From assembly GCF_019752095.1 (NCBI RefSeq), contig NZ_JAIEMO010000014.1, forward strand, positions 37,796 to 101,795: a stretch of DNA of 64,000 nucleotides, given 5' to 3'. Source of the DNA: Nitrosomonas sp. (GTDB taxonomy: Bacteria; Pseudomonadota; Gammaproteobacteria; Burkholderiales; Nitrosomonadaceae). Below are positions 40,199 through 48,955 of the stretch, in pieces. Each line of letters opens with the position of its first letter. Position 1 is the first letter of the stretch. Both the position numbers and the translations under genes were made by a program. The notes under the pieces are model-generated. The model was not told where the DNA came from and ran no database searches. It saw only the letters and a program-made list of their open reading frames with translations.

Positions 40199-41092
40199 AT
40201 GGCTACCAGTATAGCTTGGCATGAAACGGCTTCGCGAATTAATCAATTTTATCGATTGACAAAACCTCGCGTAGTATCGTTGATTGTTTTTACAGCGGTA
40301 ATCGGAATGTTTTTGGCTGTTCCAGGCGCCGTACCAGTCGATATTTTGTTATTAGCTACTCTAGGCATAGCATTAGTGGCAGGTGCTGCTGCCGCTTTGA
40401 ATTGTCTTGTAGAGCAAAAAATGGATGCTGTAATGGCACGTACTAAAGGTAGGCCATTGCCACAAGGGAAAGTAAGCGTTCCCGAAACTTTGTTCTTTCT
40501 GCTACTGGTTGGCGGATTAGGTCTATTCATTCTGTACTACTGGGTAAACGAACTAACAATGTGGCTAACATTGGCAACATTTGTGGGGTATGCCATTATT
40601 TACACAGTGATCCTGAAACCTCTAACGCCACAAAATATTGTTATTGGAGGCGCATCAGGCGCAATGCCTCCGGTATTGGGATGGGCTGCAGTAACCGGAG
40701 ATGTTACTAGTGATGCACTGTTGTTATTTCTAATTATTTTTGCTTGGACACCGCCGCATTTTTGGGCCCTTGCACTCTATAGAAAAAAAGAGTACGCCTC
40801 AATTGGCATGCCTATGTTGCCAGTTACCCACGGTGATCAATTTACAAAATTGCATGTAGTGCTATATACCATTATCTTGTGTTTGGTAACTACGTTGCCT
40901 TATATTACGCAAATGAGTGGCTTGATTTATTTAGTCAGTTCTATTCTGCTTAATGGTGTTTTTATGTACTACGCGATAGAAATTTATCGTAACTACAGTG
41001 ATCAGCTGGCACGAGATGCATTCCGTTATTCAATCCTTTATCTGGCGCTACTGTTTGTCGCGTTATTGGTAGATCACTACTTCTTTTTCTAG
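40199..41092 (+). CDS. cyoE: Protoheme IX farnesyltransferase (haem O synthase)
   Basis: CyoE/CtaB farnesylates haem b to haem O. The 297-residue protein has eight to nine membrane spans, the prenyl-diphosphate motif [20 protein letters not shown] and the second loop [24 protein letters not shown] precedes the ATG. The product haem O must be oxidised to haem A for an aa3 oxidase, yet no ctaA gene is present in this cluster. Confidence 0.95.
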   Translation: MATSIAWHETASRINQFYRLTKPRVVSLIVFTAVIGMFLAVPGAVPVDILLLATLGIALVAGAAAALNCLVEQKMDAVMARTKGRPLPQGKVSVPETLFFLLLVGGLGLFILYYWVNELTMWLTLATFVGYAIIYTVILKPLTPQNIVIGGASGAMPPVLGWAAVTGDVTSDALLLFLIIFAWTPPHFWALALYRKKEYASIGMPMLPVTHGDQFTKLHVVLYTIILCLVTTLPYITQMSGLIYLVSSILLNGVFMYYAIEIYRNYSDQLARDAFRYSILYLALLFVALLVDHYFFF

Positions 41093-41115
41093 ATTAATGT
41101 AATAAGAAGCTGATG

Positions 41116-41171
41116 CTGCGTTTACAATACTTGCTCGGGAAATTGGAATAATCCAGGTATTGTAAACGCAG
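41116..41171. terminator. Perfect 15-bp inverted repeat between cyoE and the FAD oxidase gene
   Basis: CTGCGTTTACAATAC (41116-41130) and GTATTGTAAACGCAG (41157-41171) are perfectly complementary with a 26-base loop. It lies between two convergent genes and probably ends both transcripts, although no strong T-run follows. Confidence 0.6.
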
Positions 41172-41187
41172 AAATAAAAGTCAAAGT

Positions 41188-42564
41188 TTAAGTCTTAGTT
41201 GGGAATAATTTTCCCGGATTCAAAATGTTGTTTGGATCGAATAGCTGTTTAATATTTCTCATTAAGTCCAACGTTACACCATCAATCTCTTTCGTCACAA
41301 AAGCACGCTTCTCGCTGCCGATACCATGTTCGCCCGATAGTGTGCCGCGCAGTCTGATCACTAAATCAAATATTTCATCCAGGCAGTGCTCAGCACGAGC
41401 CACTTCTTCTGCATCGTCAGGATTGATTAACAGATTGACATGAATGTTCCCATTGCCTGCATGGCCAAAATTGACATTATGTAATTGATACTGATCGTTA
41501 AGTTTTGTCAGGCCTGCTAGAAATTGCGGCAAGGTGTTTACCGGTACTACTACATCTTCGTTAATTTTCTTCGGGGCAATTTCCTTCAACAACGGTGATA
41601 AGGCTTTGCGTGCTTGCCACAGTGCTGCCGTATCGTTGGCTTGCTGTGCGCGAATTAATCCATCGCTGCGACATGCTTCCAGGATGGCGGCAATTGAAGT
41701 GGTAATGTCTTCGCCAAAGCCATCGACTTCAATCATCAGCATGGCATGGGTATTCATCGGCAACATATCCGGATAGCGGCCACGAATGAGATTGAGTGAT
41801 CCAGCATCCAGAAATTCAAGTGCGCTTGGTAGTTGCGGAAGTGCCATAATATTGACAATGGCATGGGTACAACTTGAGAGATCGCTGAAATGTGCTGTAA
41901 TACCAGCGACAGCACTGGGAAGTGCTGCGAGTTTGAGAGTAGCCTCGGTAATAACAGCCAGCGTTCCTTCGGAACCAATCAATAGCCGAGTTAAATCATA
42001 GCCGACTACGCCTTTGGTAGTGTAACAGCCGGTTGTAATTAAATCTCCCGTACCGGTCACGGCTTTCAAGCCCAAAACATGCTCACGTGTGGTGCCGTAT
42101 TTCACGGCATGCGGCCCACCTGCACTGGTGGCAATATTACCGCCAATACTCGAAAATTGCGCGCTTGAAGGATCCGGTGGCCAGAAAAAACCATGCGGCT
42201 TGGCAGCATCTTGCACGGTTTGATTCAAAACGCCAGGCTCCGCCACGATTACTCGATTGGCGGGATCAACCGAGATGATGTTCAGCATGCGTTCCAGCGA
42301 TAAGGCGATACCGCCAAACTCTGGTAAGCTGCCGCCTGCTGTGCCGGTACCGCGGCCACGGGGAATCAATGGGACATGATACTGATTGCACAAGGATACA
42401 ATATGGCACACTTCTTCCGTGGTTAAGGGAAATAGCACAGCGTCTGGCGGAAAAATCTTGCGACTATTGTCATAGGCATAAGAATAGCAATCCACCGGAT
42501 CGGTATAGAAGCGATCGGATGGAAACGCGCGTTGTAGCTCGGCGACCAAGTTAGCGGGCAGCAT
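41188..42564 (-). CDS. FAD-binding oxidase (GlcD / D-lactate dehydrogenase type)
   Basis: Flavoprotein of the D-2-hydroxyacid dehydrogenase class. From the ATG at 42564 it has 458 residues beginning MLPANLVAELQRAFPSDRFY; a longer frame to 42645 would add an atypical tail overlapping the BON gene. The FAD-binding PCMH part has IPRGRGTGTAGGSLPEFGGI and SIGGNIATSAGGPHAVKYGT; the C-terminal oxidase part has VNFGHAGNGNIHVNLLINP and LSGEHGIGSEKR. The substrate (glycolate, D-lactate or other) cannot be told from sequence, and no glcE/glcF partner genes are adjacent. The nearby gph makes glycolate from phosphoglycolate, but about 11 kb away. Confidence 0.88.
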   Translation of the reverse strand: MLPANLVAELQRAFPSDRFYTDPVDCYSYAYDNSRKIFPPDAVLFPLTTEEVCHIVSLCNQYHVPLIPRGRGTGTAGGSLPEFGGIALSLERMLNIISVDPANRVIVAEPGVLNQTVQDAAKPHGFFWPPDPSSAQFSSIGGNIATSAGGPHAVKYGTTREHVLGLKAVTGTGDLITTGCYTTKGVVGYDLTRLLIGSEGTLAVITEATLKLAALPSAVAGITAHFSDLSSCTHAIVNIMALPQLPSALEFLDAGSLNLIRGRYPDMLPMNTHAMLMIEVDGFGEDITTSIAAILEACRSDGLIRAQQANDTAALWQARKALSPLLKEIAPKKINEDVVVPVNTLPQFLAGLTKLNDQYQLHNVNFGHAGNGNIHVNLLINPDDAEEVARAEHCLDEIFDLVIRLRGTLSGEHGIGSEKRAFVTKEIDGVTLDLMRNIKQLFDPNNILNPGKLFPTKT

Positions 42565-42586
42565 GGAAAAAACTAACTTGGAAGCA

Positions 42587-43162
42587 TTAATTAAGGTATT
42601 CGAATGCTTTAACAACCTTGCGTACACCAGAAGTAGAACTGGCAATCTGGGCGGCGTTATCGCCTTCTTCGCGCGTCACCATTCCGAGCAAGTACACAAC
42701 GCCATTTTCAGTAACAATTTTGACGTGATTGATCTGGAACTTACGTTGAGCCAGGAAACGCGCTTTCACTTTGGAAGTCAGTAGCGTGTCATGACTGCGG
42801 GATGACAATGCAGTGTTACCGGCAATGGCAATTTCATTGTGGATGCGACGCACATTATCAACACCCATGGCTAGTCTTTCAATATTCGTCTTGATAGCTT
42901 CGGTAGGTGCTTCTCCGGTTAATAGCACGATCCGGTTGTAGCTGGTCACATTAATGTGGACGCTATTACCAAATTGTTGATGAATACGCCGTGAAGCTTT
43001 GAGTTCGATACCTTCATCCTCAATAAAAATACCGCTGGTTCTACGATCTTCAGAGATATACGAATTCGATCCTGAAGCCGTGCTTACTGAATACAAAGGA
43101 CAGCCTGTTAAAAATGGAAAGCATAGTAAAAGAGGCAGCCACTGCCAATTGAGATATTTCAT
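42587..43162 (-). CDS. BON-domain lipoprotein
   Basis: The 191-residue protein has a lipoprotein signal peptide with the lipobox LTGC near residue 21 (FPFLTGC) and two BON domains (IKASRRIHQQFGNSVHINVT and following; LLTSKVKARFLAQRKFQIN and following), as in YraP/DolP and OsmY. Such proteins lie in the periplasm, attached to the outer membrane, and support envelope integrity. It is upstream of and parallel to the FAD oxidase gene, 22 bp apart. Confidence 0.9.
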   Translation of the reverse strand: MKYLNWQWLPLLLCFPFLTGCPLYSVSTASGSNSYISEDRRTSGIFIEDEGIELKASRRIHQQFGNSVHINVTSYNRIVLLTGEAPTEAIKTNIERLAMGVDNVRRIHNEIAIAGNTALSSRSHDTLLTSKVKARFLAQRKFQINHVKIVTENGVVYLLGMVTREEGDNAAQIASSTSGVRKVVKAFEYLN

Positions 43163-43262
43163 TTGATTAACTCCACAGAATTCAAATTTTCATGCCTGAT
43201 AATACAGTAAAATAGCCTGATGACGAACAATCCGTTAGCCAAAGCACGGGTTAACAAACAAC

Positions 43263-43769
43263 ATGAGTACAAAAGAATCGCAGCAAACAATCAACCAAAC
43301 TAGAGTAACCACGGGTAACGGCGAAACCTCATCAGCGGTGCTCGGCGTTGCAGTGGGTGAGGAGCGCTATTTGATATCGATGGCAGAGGTCAGTGAAGTC
43401 ATACCGATACCAAAATTGGCACATGTTCCGCTGACGCAACCCTGGTTCCTGGGTGTGGCTAATGTACGCGGTAATCTTTACGGGATTACAGATTTAGGTG
43501 TATATCTGGGAAAAGATTCCATGCCGTTCAATCAAAAATCGCGAATATTATTGGCGTCGCCCGGTGATAAGCTGTATGGCGGATTCATCGTAAACAGCAT
43601 GCTAGGAATCAGAAATTTATCTGAATTTACCTCTACCAGAACTGCCAAGAAGAAACTGCCCAAAGGCGTTATTAAACAGTACAAGGATACGGAAGGCCGT
43701 TTATGGCAGGAATTGAGCTTATTTGCTTTAATCCGTGAGGAGAAATTTTTGCAGATCGCTCGTGAGTGA
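43263..43769 (+). CDS. CheW-like (PilI-type) signalling protein
   Basis: The 168-residue protein is a single CheW domain (residues 25-165), with RYLISMAEVSEVIPIPKLAH and VPLTQPWFLGVANVRGNLYG characteristic of CheW/PilI adaptors that couple chemoreceptors to a CheA-type kinase. It stands alone, without cheA or receptor genes nearby; the pattern and the downstream argB match the type IV pilus adaptor group, but that is an inference. Confidence 0.85.
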   Translation: MSTKESQQTINQTRVTTGNGETSSAVLGVAVGEERYLISMAEVSEVIPIPKLAHVPLTQPWFLGVANVRGNLYGITDLGVYLGKDSMPFNQKSRILLASPGDKLYGGFIVNSMLGIRNLSEFTSTRTAKKKLPKGVIKQYKDTEGRLWQELSLFALIREEKFLQIARE

Positions 43770-43828
43770 TAGCTGCCTGATCCCGTGCCAATACGTTTTT
43801 ATTTGAAATTTTTTGAATAGAGATCTAA

Positions 43829-44737
<909 letters not shown>

Positions 44738-44738
44738 C

Positions 44739-44796
44739 TGTCATTCCGAGCAGCGCCAAAAATCTACACAAATTCCTCATCTTGTCCGGAATGACA
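44739..44796. repeat. Palindromic intergenic repeat, copy 1 (TGTCATTCCG type)
   Basis: Immediately after the argB stop, TGTCATTCCG (44739-44748) and CGGAATGACA (44787-44796) are perfect inverted arms around a 38-base centre. A related element lies about 900 bp away on the other side of trmJ, sharing TCATTyCGAGCA and AAATCT. Such elements form hairpins and occur in many copies in some proteobacterial genomes. Confidence 0.7.
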
Positions 44797-44841
44797 ATCG
44801 TGCATTAACGGGATTTTCTTCAAGCGCAACACACATCACAC

Positions 44842-45567
44842 TTACCAACGCTTACCTAAAGCGGTCAAAATACCCCGCAGAATCTGCACTTCCTCTTTCT
44901 CCAACCGCGCGCGGCCAAATAATCGGCGAATGCGCTGCATCAATAGCCTGGGCTTTTGCGGATCGAGGAAATCACTGGCAATCATAACTTGCTCAAGATG
45001 CGCATAGAATAATTCCAGCTCATTGAAATTGGCCGGTGATCCAATTGGGGGGATAGGCTCCTCATGTTCAATCAGCGCCATGCGCAACTCATACGCCATC
45101 ACCTGCACAGCGCTTGCCAGGTTTAAAGAAGAAAATTCCGGATTGGCGGGAATGTGGATGATCATCTGGCATTTGCTCACCTCCGCTGTGGTCAGGCCGG
45201 AAGTTTCCGCGCCGAATAGCAAAGCCACCGGCTGCTGTCGCGCATAGCGCAATAGTTCCCGCGCACCCTGCCGCGCATTGAAAATATCATGCGATAGACC
45301 GCGCGGACGCGCGGTGATTGCGGCACTCAGCACGGTGCTTTCCAGCGCTTCATCTAGTTCAGAGCAGACCTTTATTTTTTCCAGAATATCGCGTGCACTG
45401 ACCGCACGGTCATCGGCTGCTTTATCCGGGAAAAGCCGGGGATTAATCAGATAAAGCGAACTCAACCCCATCGTTTTCATCGCCCGCGCCGCCGCACCAA
45501 TATTGCCGGGATGGCTGGTGTGGCTGAGGATGATGCGAACGTTATCAAGTGGGGAAAGTGTATTCAT
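44842..45567 (-). CDS. trmJ: tRNA (cytidine/uridine-2'-O-)-methyltransferase TrmJ
   Basis: SPOUT methyltransferase that methylates the 2'-O of nucleotide 32 in tRNA. From the ATG at 45567 it has 241 residues; the SPOUT motifs are RIILSHTSHPGNIGAAARAM (motif 1), VALLFGAETSGLTTAEV (motif 2) and IPANPEFSSLNLASAVQVMA (motif 3, the knot). A longer frame to 45696 is rejected because the extension runs through an intergenic repeat. No clear ribosome-binding site precedes either start. It converges with argB. Confidence 0.9.
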   Translation of the reverse strand: MNTLSPLDNVRIILSHTSHPGNIGAAARAMKTMGLSSLYLINPRLFPDKAADDRAVSARDILEKIKVCSELDEALESTVLSAAITARPRGLSHDIFNARQGARELLRYARQQPVALLFGAETSGLTTAEVSKCQMIIHIPANPEFSSLNLASAVQVMAYELRMALIEHEEPIPPIGSPANFNELELFYAHLEQVMIASDFLDPQKPRLLMQRIRRLFGRARLEKEEVQILRGILTALGKRW

Positions 45568-45865
45568 GTGGGTGAATCTAATTGAAAAGAAACGTATAAC
45601 ATCTGAGAGTAATCCATGCGGCAATGAGCCTGATTCTAACAGAACCATCCAGCCAAAGGAGCTAAGGCACCTTTCAATACCGGTCATTTCGAGCATAGCG
45701 AGAAATCTTATTGCTCACGCGCAAAGGTTCTTCACCTTGCTCGGAATGACAGAAGACGGTTAATTGGCTCAATAAAACGCTGACGCTAAGCGTTTGTTCA
45801 CTGGTAGAATCCATGGGGTCAATGGCGGTGCGCCTTACTTCATATCAGGAAATTAATACGCAATC
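45568..45865. other. trmJ-mod divergent spacer
   Basis: About 300 bp between the divergent trmJ and mod genes. It holds the second palindromic repeat (45683-45750) and a hairpin AAACGCT (45775-45781) / AGCGTTT (45789-45795). No intact gene; an overlapping short frame near 45813 has no recognisable product. Confidence 0.4.
45683..45750. repeat. Palindromic intergenic repeat, copy 2
   Basis: GTCATTTCGAG (45683-45693) and CTCGGAATGAC (45740-45750) pair along 11 positions with one G-T. The sequence GAGCATAGCGAGAAATCT after the left arm resembles the copy near argB, so both belong to one repeat family. Confidence 0.65.
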
Positions 45866-48800
45866 ATGGCAGAGAACCAAGACAAGAAGGCAGGCAATGG
45901 CGCAAACCAAAAGCCACAGCAAGAAACCATGCTCGATGATGAATTTTCGCTTGAATTGCAGCAGGCACCACAAGGCTCGGCGACCGCTAAAAAACCATCA
46001 GCCGCAAAACCGGCGCCGGATCGCACAAATGCCAAGAATCAGGAATCGGAAGTGCTCAGTTACCGCCATGACGACAAACGCACCAACAATCCGCATGTCG
46101 GCATGGTCGATACGCACTCGGATGGCGTGGAAGGCAAAACGCTCTGGCAATACGATCCGCACATCGATCCTGCGCTCAATTTCGACAGTCACCGTTCCAC
46201 GATTGAGAACCTGATTGACGACGCTTTGGCATCGGGTGACAAAGACCGGATGCAATCGGCGCTGGAGCAACTCAAGCGCATGCAGTCACCGTATCTGAAC
46301 TGGGCCGGCAAAGCCGAGCGCACAAGCTTTGCTGTCGATACCGTGTCGCTGCATGTGCATGAACGGATCGACCCGGCGACCATTCTGGCGGCAGTGCAGA
46401 AAAAGATGAAAGAAGGCAAAGGAAAAAGCGGCGCCGCTATTCAGCCGGATTTGTTTCATGCGCCGTTTGAGAACTTGCCGTTACGCGAGGCGATCGACTT
46501 TTACAAACACGAGCGCGACTGGTCAAACCGGCTCATCGCCGGAGATTCCCTGCTGGTGATGAATTCGCTGTTGCAGAAGGAAGGCATGGCCGGGCAGGTG
46601 CAGATGATCTATATCGACCCGCCCTACGGCATCAAATACGGCTCCAACTTTCAGCCGTTTGTAAGTGAAAAAAGAGTGGAAGACAGAAAAGATGAAGATT
46701 TGACTCAAGAACCGGAAATGATCAAGGCGTTTCGCGATACCTGGGAATTGGGCATCCACTCGTATCTGACTTATCTGCGCGACCGGTTGTTATTGGCGAA
46801 GGAACTGTTGCACGAATCGGGAAGTGTGTTTGTGCAGATTTCAGATGAAAATTTGCATTTGACTAGAAATCTTCTTGACGAAGCGTTTGGGATCAAAGGA
46901 TTTGTGAGCGTTATTACTGTTAAGAAAACTGGGGCTCAGACAAGTAACCTTTTATCACCTGTTAGTGATTACTTGGTTTGGTATACAAAAAATCGAGAAG
47001 GACTTGTGAAAAAATTCAAACCTTTACTAAAGGATTTTGATGATGTGGATAACAATATTTCTGATTCTTACGAGAAAGAGCATGTGAGATTTGGTTCAGA
47101 CCAGAAGTTTCAAGATGTTTCGTTGACCTCAAATCGGCCAGCTAGAGAACATGAAATGTTTTCCCTTGAGTTTGAAGGAAAGCATTATGAGCTATCAAGA
47201 AACCGCACATGGTCAACATCGCAAATTGGCTATCGTAGATTAGTGTTGGCTAACCGTATCTTGGCTCGTAAAACAAGTATCAGATATGTCAAGTTTTCTA
47301 AAGATTTCCCTGCTTCAGTTGTCGGTAATCTATGGGCAGATGTCGCTGGTGCAAAGGATAAAATATATGTTGTTCAGACGAATCAGAAAGTAATTGAACG
47401 CTGCCTCTTAATGACCACCGATCCCGGTGATCTGGTACTCGACCCCACCTGCGGTTCCGGTACTACTGCTTACGTTGCCGAAAAGTGGGGACGTCGCTGG
47501 ATTACCTGTGACACGTCGCGCGTAGCCGTGACGCTGGCCAAGCAGCGACTGATGACCGCAAGCTATGACTATTATGCCCTGAAATTTCCACAGGAAGGCT
47601 TGCGCAGCGGCTTCATCTACAAAACCGTGCCGCACGTCACGCTAAAATCCATCGCCAATAATCCCGATATCGACGAGATTTATGCGCGCATGCATCCGGC
47701 GGTTGAAAGTGCGCTGGCGGCGTTGAATGTCGCCCTTTCCGATGCGCCGTCATTCCCGCGCAGGCGGGAATCCAGTGATTCGGCAAAGGGTGTGGATGCC
47801 CGTCTGCGCGGGCATGACGATCAGGGGAAAAGTGGGCGAGACGATCAAGATCAAAGTGGAAATGATGACGGCTTGAAAGAGTGGCAAGTGCCGTTCGAGT
47901 TTCCCGCTGATTGGTCGGAAGCTGCCAGAAAACCCTTCGATGCCTTCCACGCTGCGCGACAGACGATGCAAAAGCAAATGGATGATTCAATCGCCGCGCA
48001 TGCGGATTCTGAAATTCTGTATGACCAGCCTGCCGTATCCAAAAACAAACTGCGCATTACCGGCCCGTTCACGGTGGAGGCGGTGCCGTTTGCCACAGTG
48101 CTTGGGCTGGATGAAGTCGAGCAATCGAAACAAGCGGATGTGGCGGTGGCGCGCTCAGGTGCGACGTCACGGCATGCGCAATGGCGCGATGAATTGCTCA
48201 AGGCGGGAATTCGCGGCAAAGGCGGGCAGAAAATTCAGTTGGTCGATTTGACGCCGTTGCCGGGAGCGAAATATATCCATGCCGTCGGCACGGTGGACGA
48301 GAGCGGCGACAAAGTGGCGGTGAGCTTTGGGCCGGAACATGCGGCATTGGAACAGCGCCAGGTGGAAATCGCCATGCGCGAAGCGGGTGGATTGTTTCCA
48401 TTACCGAAGATGTTGGTGTTCTGCGCCTTTACCTTTGATCCGGAGGCCGCCAAGGATATCGACAACATCAAGGGCATCATGGCGTTGAAAGTGCAGATGA
48501 ATACTGATTTGCTGACCGAAGATCTGAAGAAGGGGCGCGCCAGCAATGAGTCGTTCTGGTTGATGGGGCAACCGGATGTGCTAGTCAGGCAAGTCAAGGA
48601 CGATTGCTATCAAGTTGAAGTGCGCGGTTTTGATTATTTTGATACTAAAACCGGTGAACTGAAATCCGGCGGCCAAAAGAATATCGCGATGTGGGCGCTG
48701 GATACCGATTACGACAATCGCTCGCTGTTTCCGCGTCAGGTGTTTTTCCCGATGGCGGGGGCCAAGGACGGGTGGCACAAATTGCGCAAGGATATCCGTG

Positions 48801-48946
48801 CCGAACTCAACGGAGAATTGCTGGAACAGTTTCACGGCACCGTGTCGCTGCCGTTTGCCGCCGGGGAGAACGAATGTATCGCGGTGAAGATCGTCGATGA
48901 TCGCGGCATCGAATCGCTCAAAGTGATTCATCTGGATCGGGAGTAA
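45866..48946 (+). CDS. Type III-like restriction-modification DNA methyltransferase (Mod)
   Basis: Adenine-N6 or similar DNA methyltransferase, the modification half of the R-M pair. In this 1026-residue protein the catalytic motif DPPY is at residues 251-254 (IYIDPPYGIKYG) and the SAM-binding motif DPTCGSGTT at 526-533, the beta-class order used by type III Mod proteins. The segment between them (residues about 329-512) should be the target-recognition domain; its DNA is strikingly AT-rich against GC-rich flanks. Residues about 628-652 are translated from a palindromic repeat inserted in frame (SFPRRRESS, then RLRGHDD). The long C-terminal part (660-1026) is larger than classic EcoPI-type Mod. 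The stop is 9 bp before the restriction gene. Confidence 0.9.
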   Translation: MAENQDKKAGNGANQKPQQETMLDDEFSLELQQAPQGSATAKKPSAAKPAPDRTNAKNQESEVLSYRHDDKRTNNPHVGMVDTHSDGVEGKTLWQYDPHIDPALNFDSHRSTIENLIDDALASGDKDRMQSALEQLKRMQSPYLNWAGKAERTSFAVDTVSLHVHERIDPATILAAVQKKMKEGKGKSGAAIQPDLFHAPFENLPLREAIDFYKHERDWSNRLIAGDSLLVMNSLLQKEGMAGQVQMIYIDPPYGIKYGSNFQPFVSEKRVEDRKDEDLTQEPEMIKAFRDTWELGIHSYLTYLRDRLLLAKELLHESGSVFVQISDENLHLTRNLLDEAFGIKGFVSVITVKKTGAQTSNLLSPVSDYLVWYTKNREGLVKKFKPLLKDFDDVDNNISDSYEKEHVRFGSDQKFQDVSLTSNRPAREHEMFSLEFEGKHYELSRNRTWSTSQIGYRRLVLANRILARKTSIRYVKFSKDFPASVVGNLWADVAGAKDKIYVVQTNQKVIERCLLMTTDPGDLVLDPTCGSGTTAYVAEKWGRRWITCDTSRVAVTLAKQRLMTASYDYYALKFPQEGLRSGFIYKTVPHVTLKSIANNPDIDEIYARMHPAVESALAALNVALSDAPSFPRRRESSDSAKGVDARLRGHDDQGKSGRDDQDQSGNDDGLKEWQVPFEFPADWSEAARKPFDAFHAARQTMQKQMDDSIAAHADSEILYDQPAVSKNKLRITGPFTVEAVPFATVLGLDEVEQSKQADVAVARSGATSRHAQWRDELLKAGIRGKGGQKIQLVDLTPLPGAKYIHAVGTVDESGDKVAVSFGPEHAALEQRQVEIAMREAGGLFPLPKMLVFCAFTFDPEAAKDIDNIKGIMALKVQMNTDLLTEDLKKGRASNESFWLMGQPDVLVRQVKDDCYQVEVRGFDYFDTKTGELKSGGQKNIAMWALDTDYDNRSLFPRQVFFPMAGAKDGWHKLRKDIRAELNGELLEQFHGTVSLPFAAGENECIAVKIVDDRGIESLKVIHLDRE
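46835..47410 (+). other. AT-rich target-recognition segment within mod
   Basis: Within mod this stretch is rich in A/T codons (Lys, Asn, Phe, Tyr, Ser, TTA/AGA usage), whereas the sequence before about 46830 and after about 47410 is GC-rich. The borders fall between the two catalytic motifs, where the DNA specificity domain lies, as expected for domain swapping between alleles. Borders are by eye. Confidence 0.6.
47748..47819. repeat. Palindromic repeat element in frame inside mod
   Basis: CGTCATTCCCGCGCAGGCGG (47748 on) opens the left 26-base arm and the right arm ends in CGCGGGCATGACG (47807-47819); the arms are complementary apart from three positions. The left arm itself holds a small hairpin, CCCGC/GCGGG. 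This is the widespread GTCATTCCCGCG...GGGAATCC type of intergenic repeat; its 72 bases are a multiple of three and keep the reading frame. Confidence 0.85.
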
Positions 48947-48955
48947 CACACGGTC

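Noticed and set aside
47637..47990. Minus-strand frame with HWIPACAGMT-like translation over the mod repeat
   Set aside because: This phrase is the usual antisense translation of the GTCATTCCCGCG repeat and is often misannotated as a hypothetical protein; there is no independent gene.
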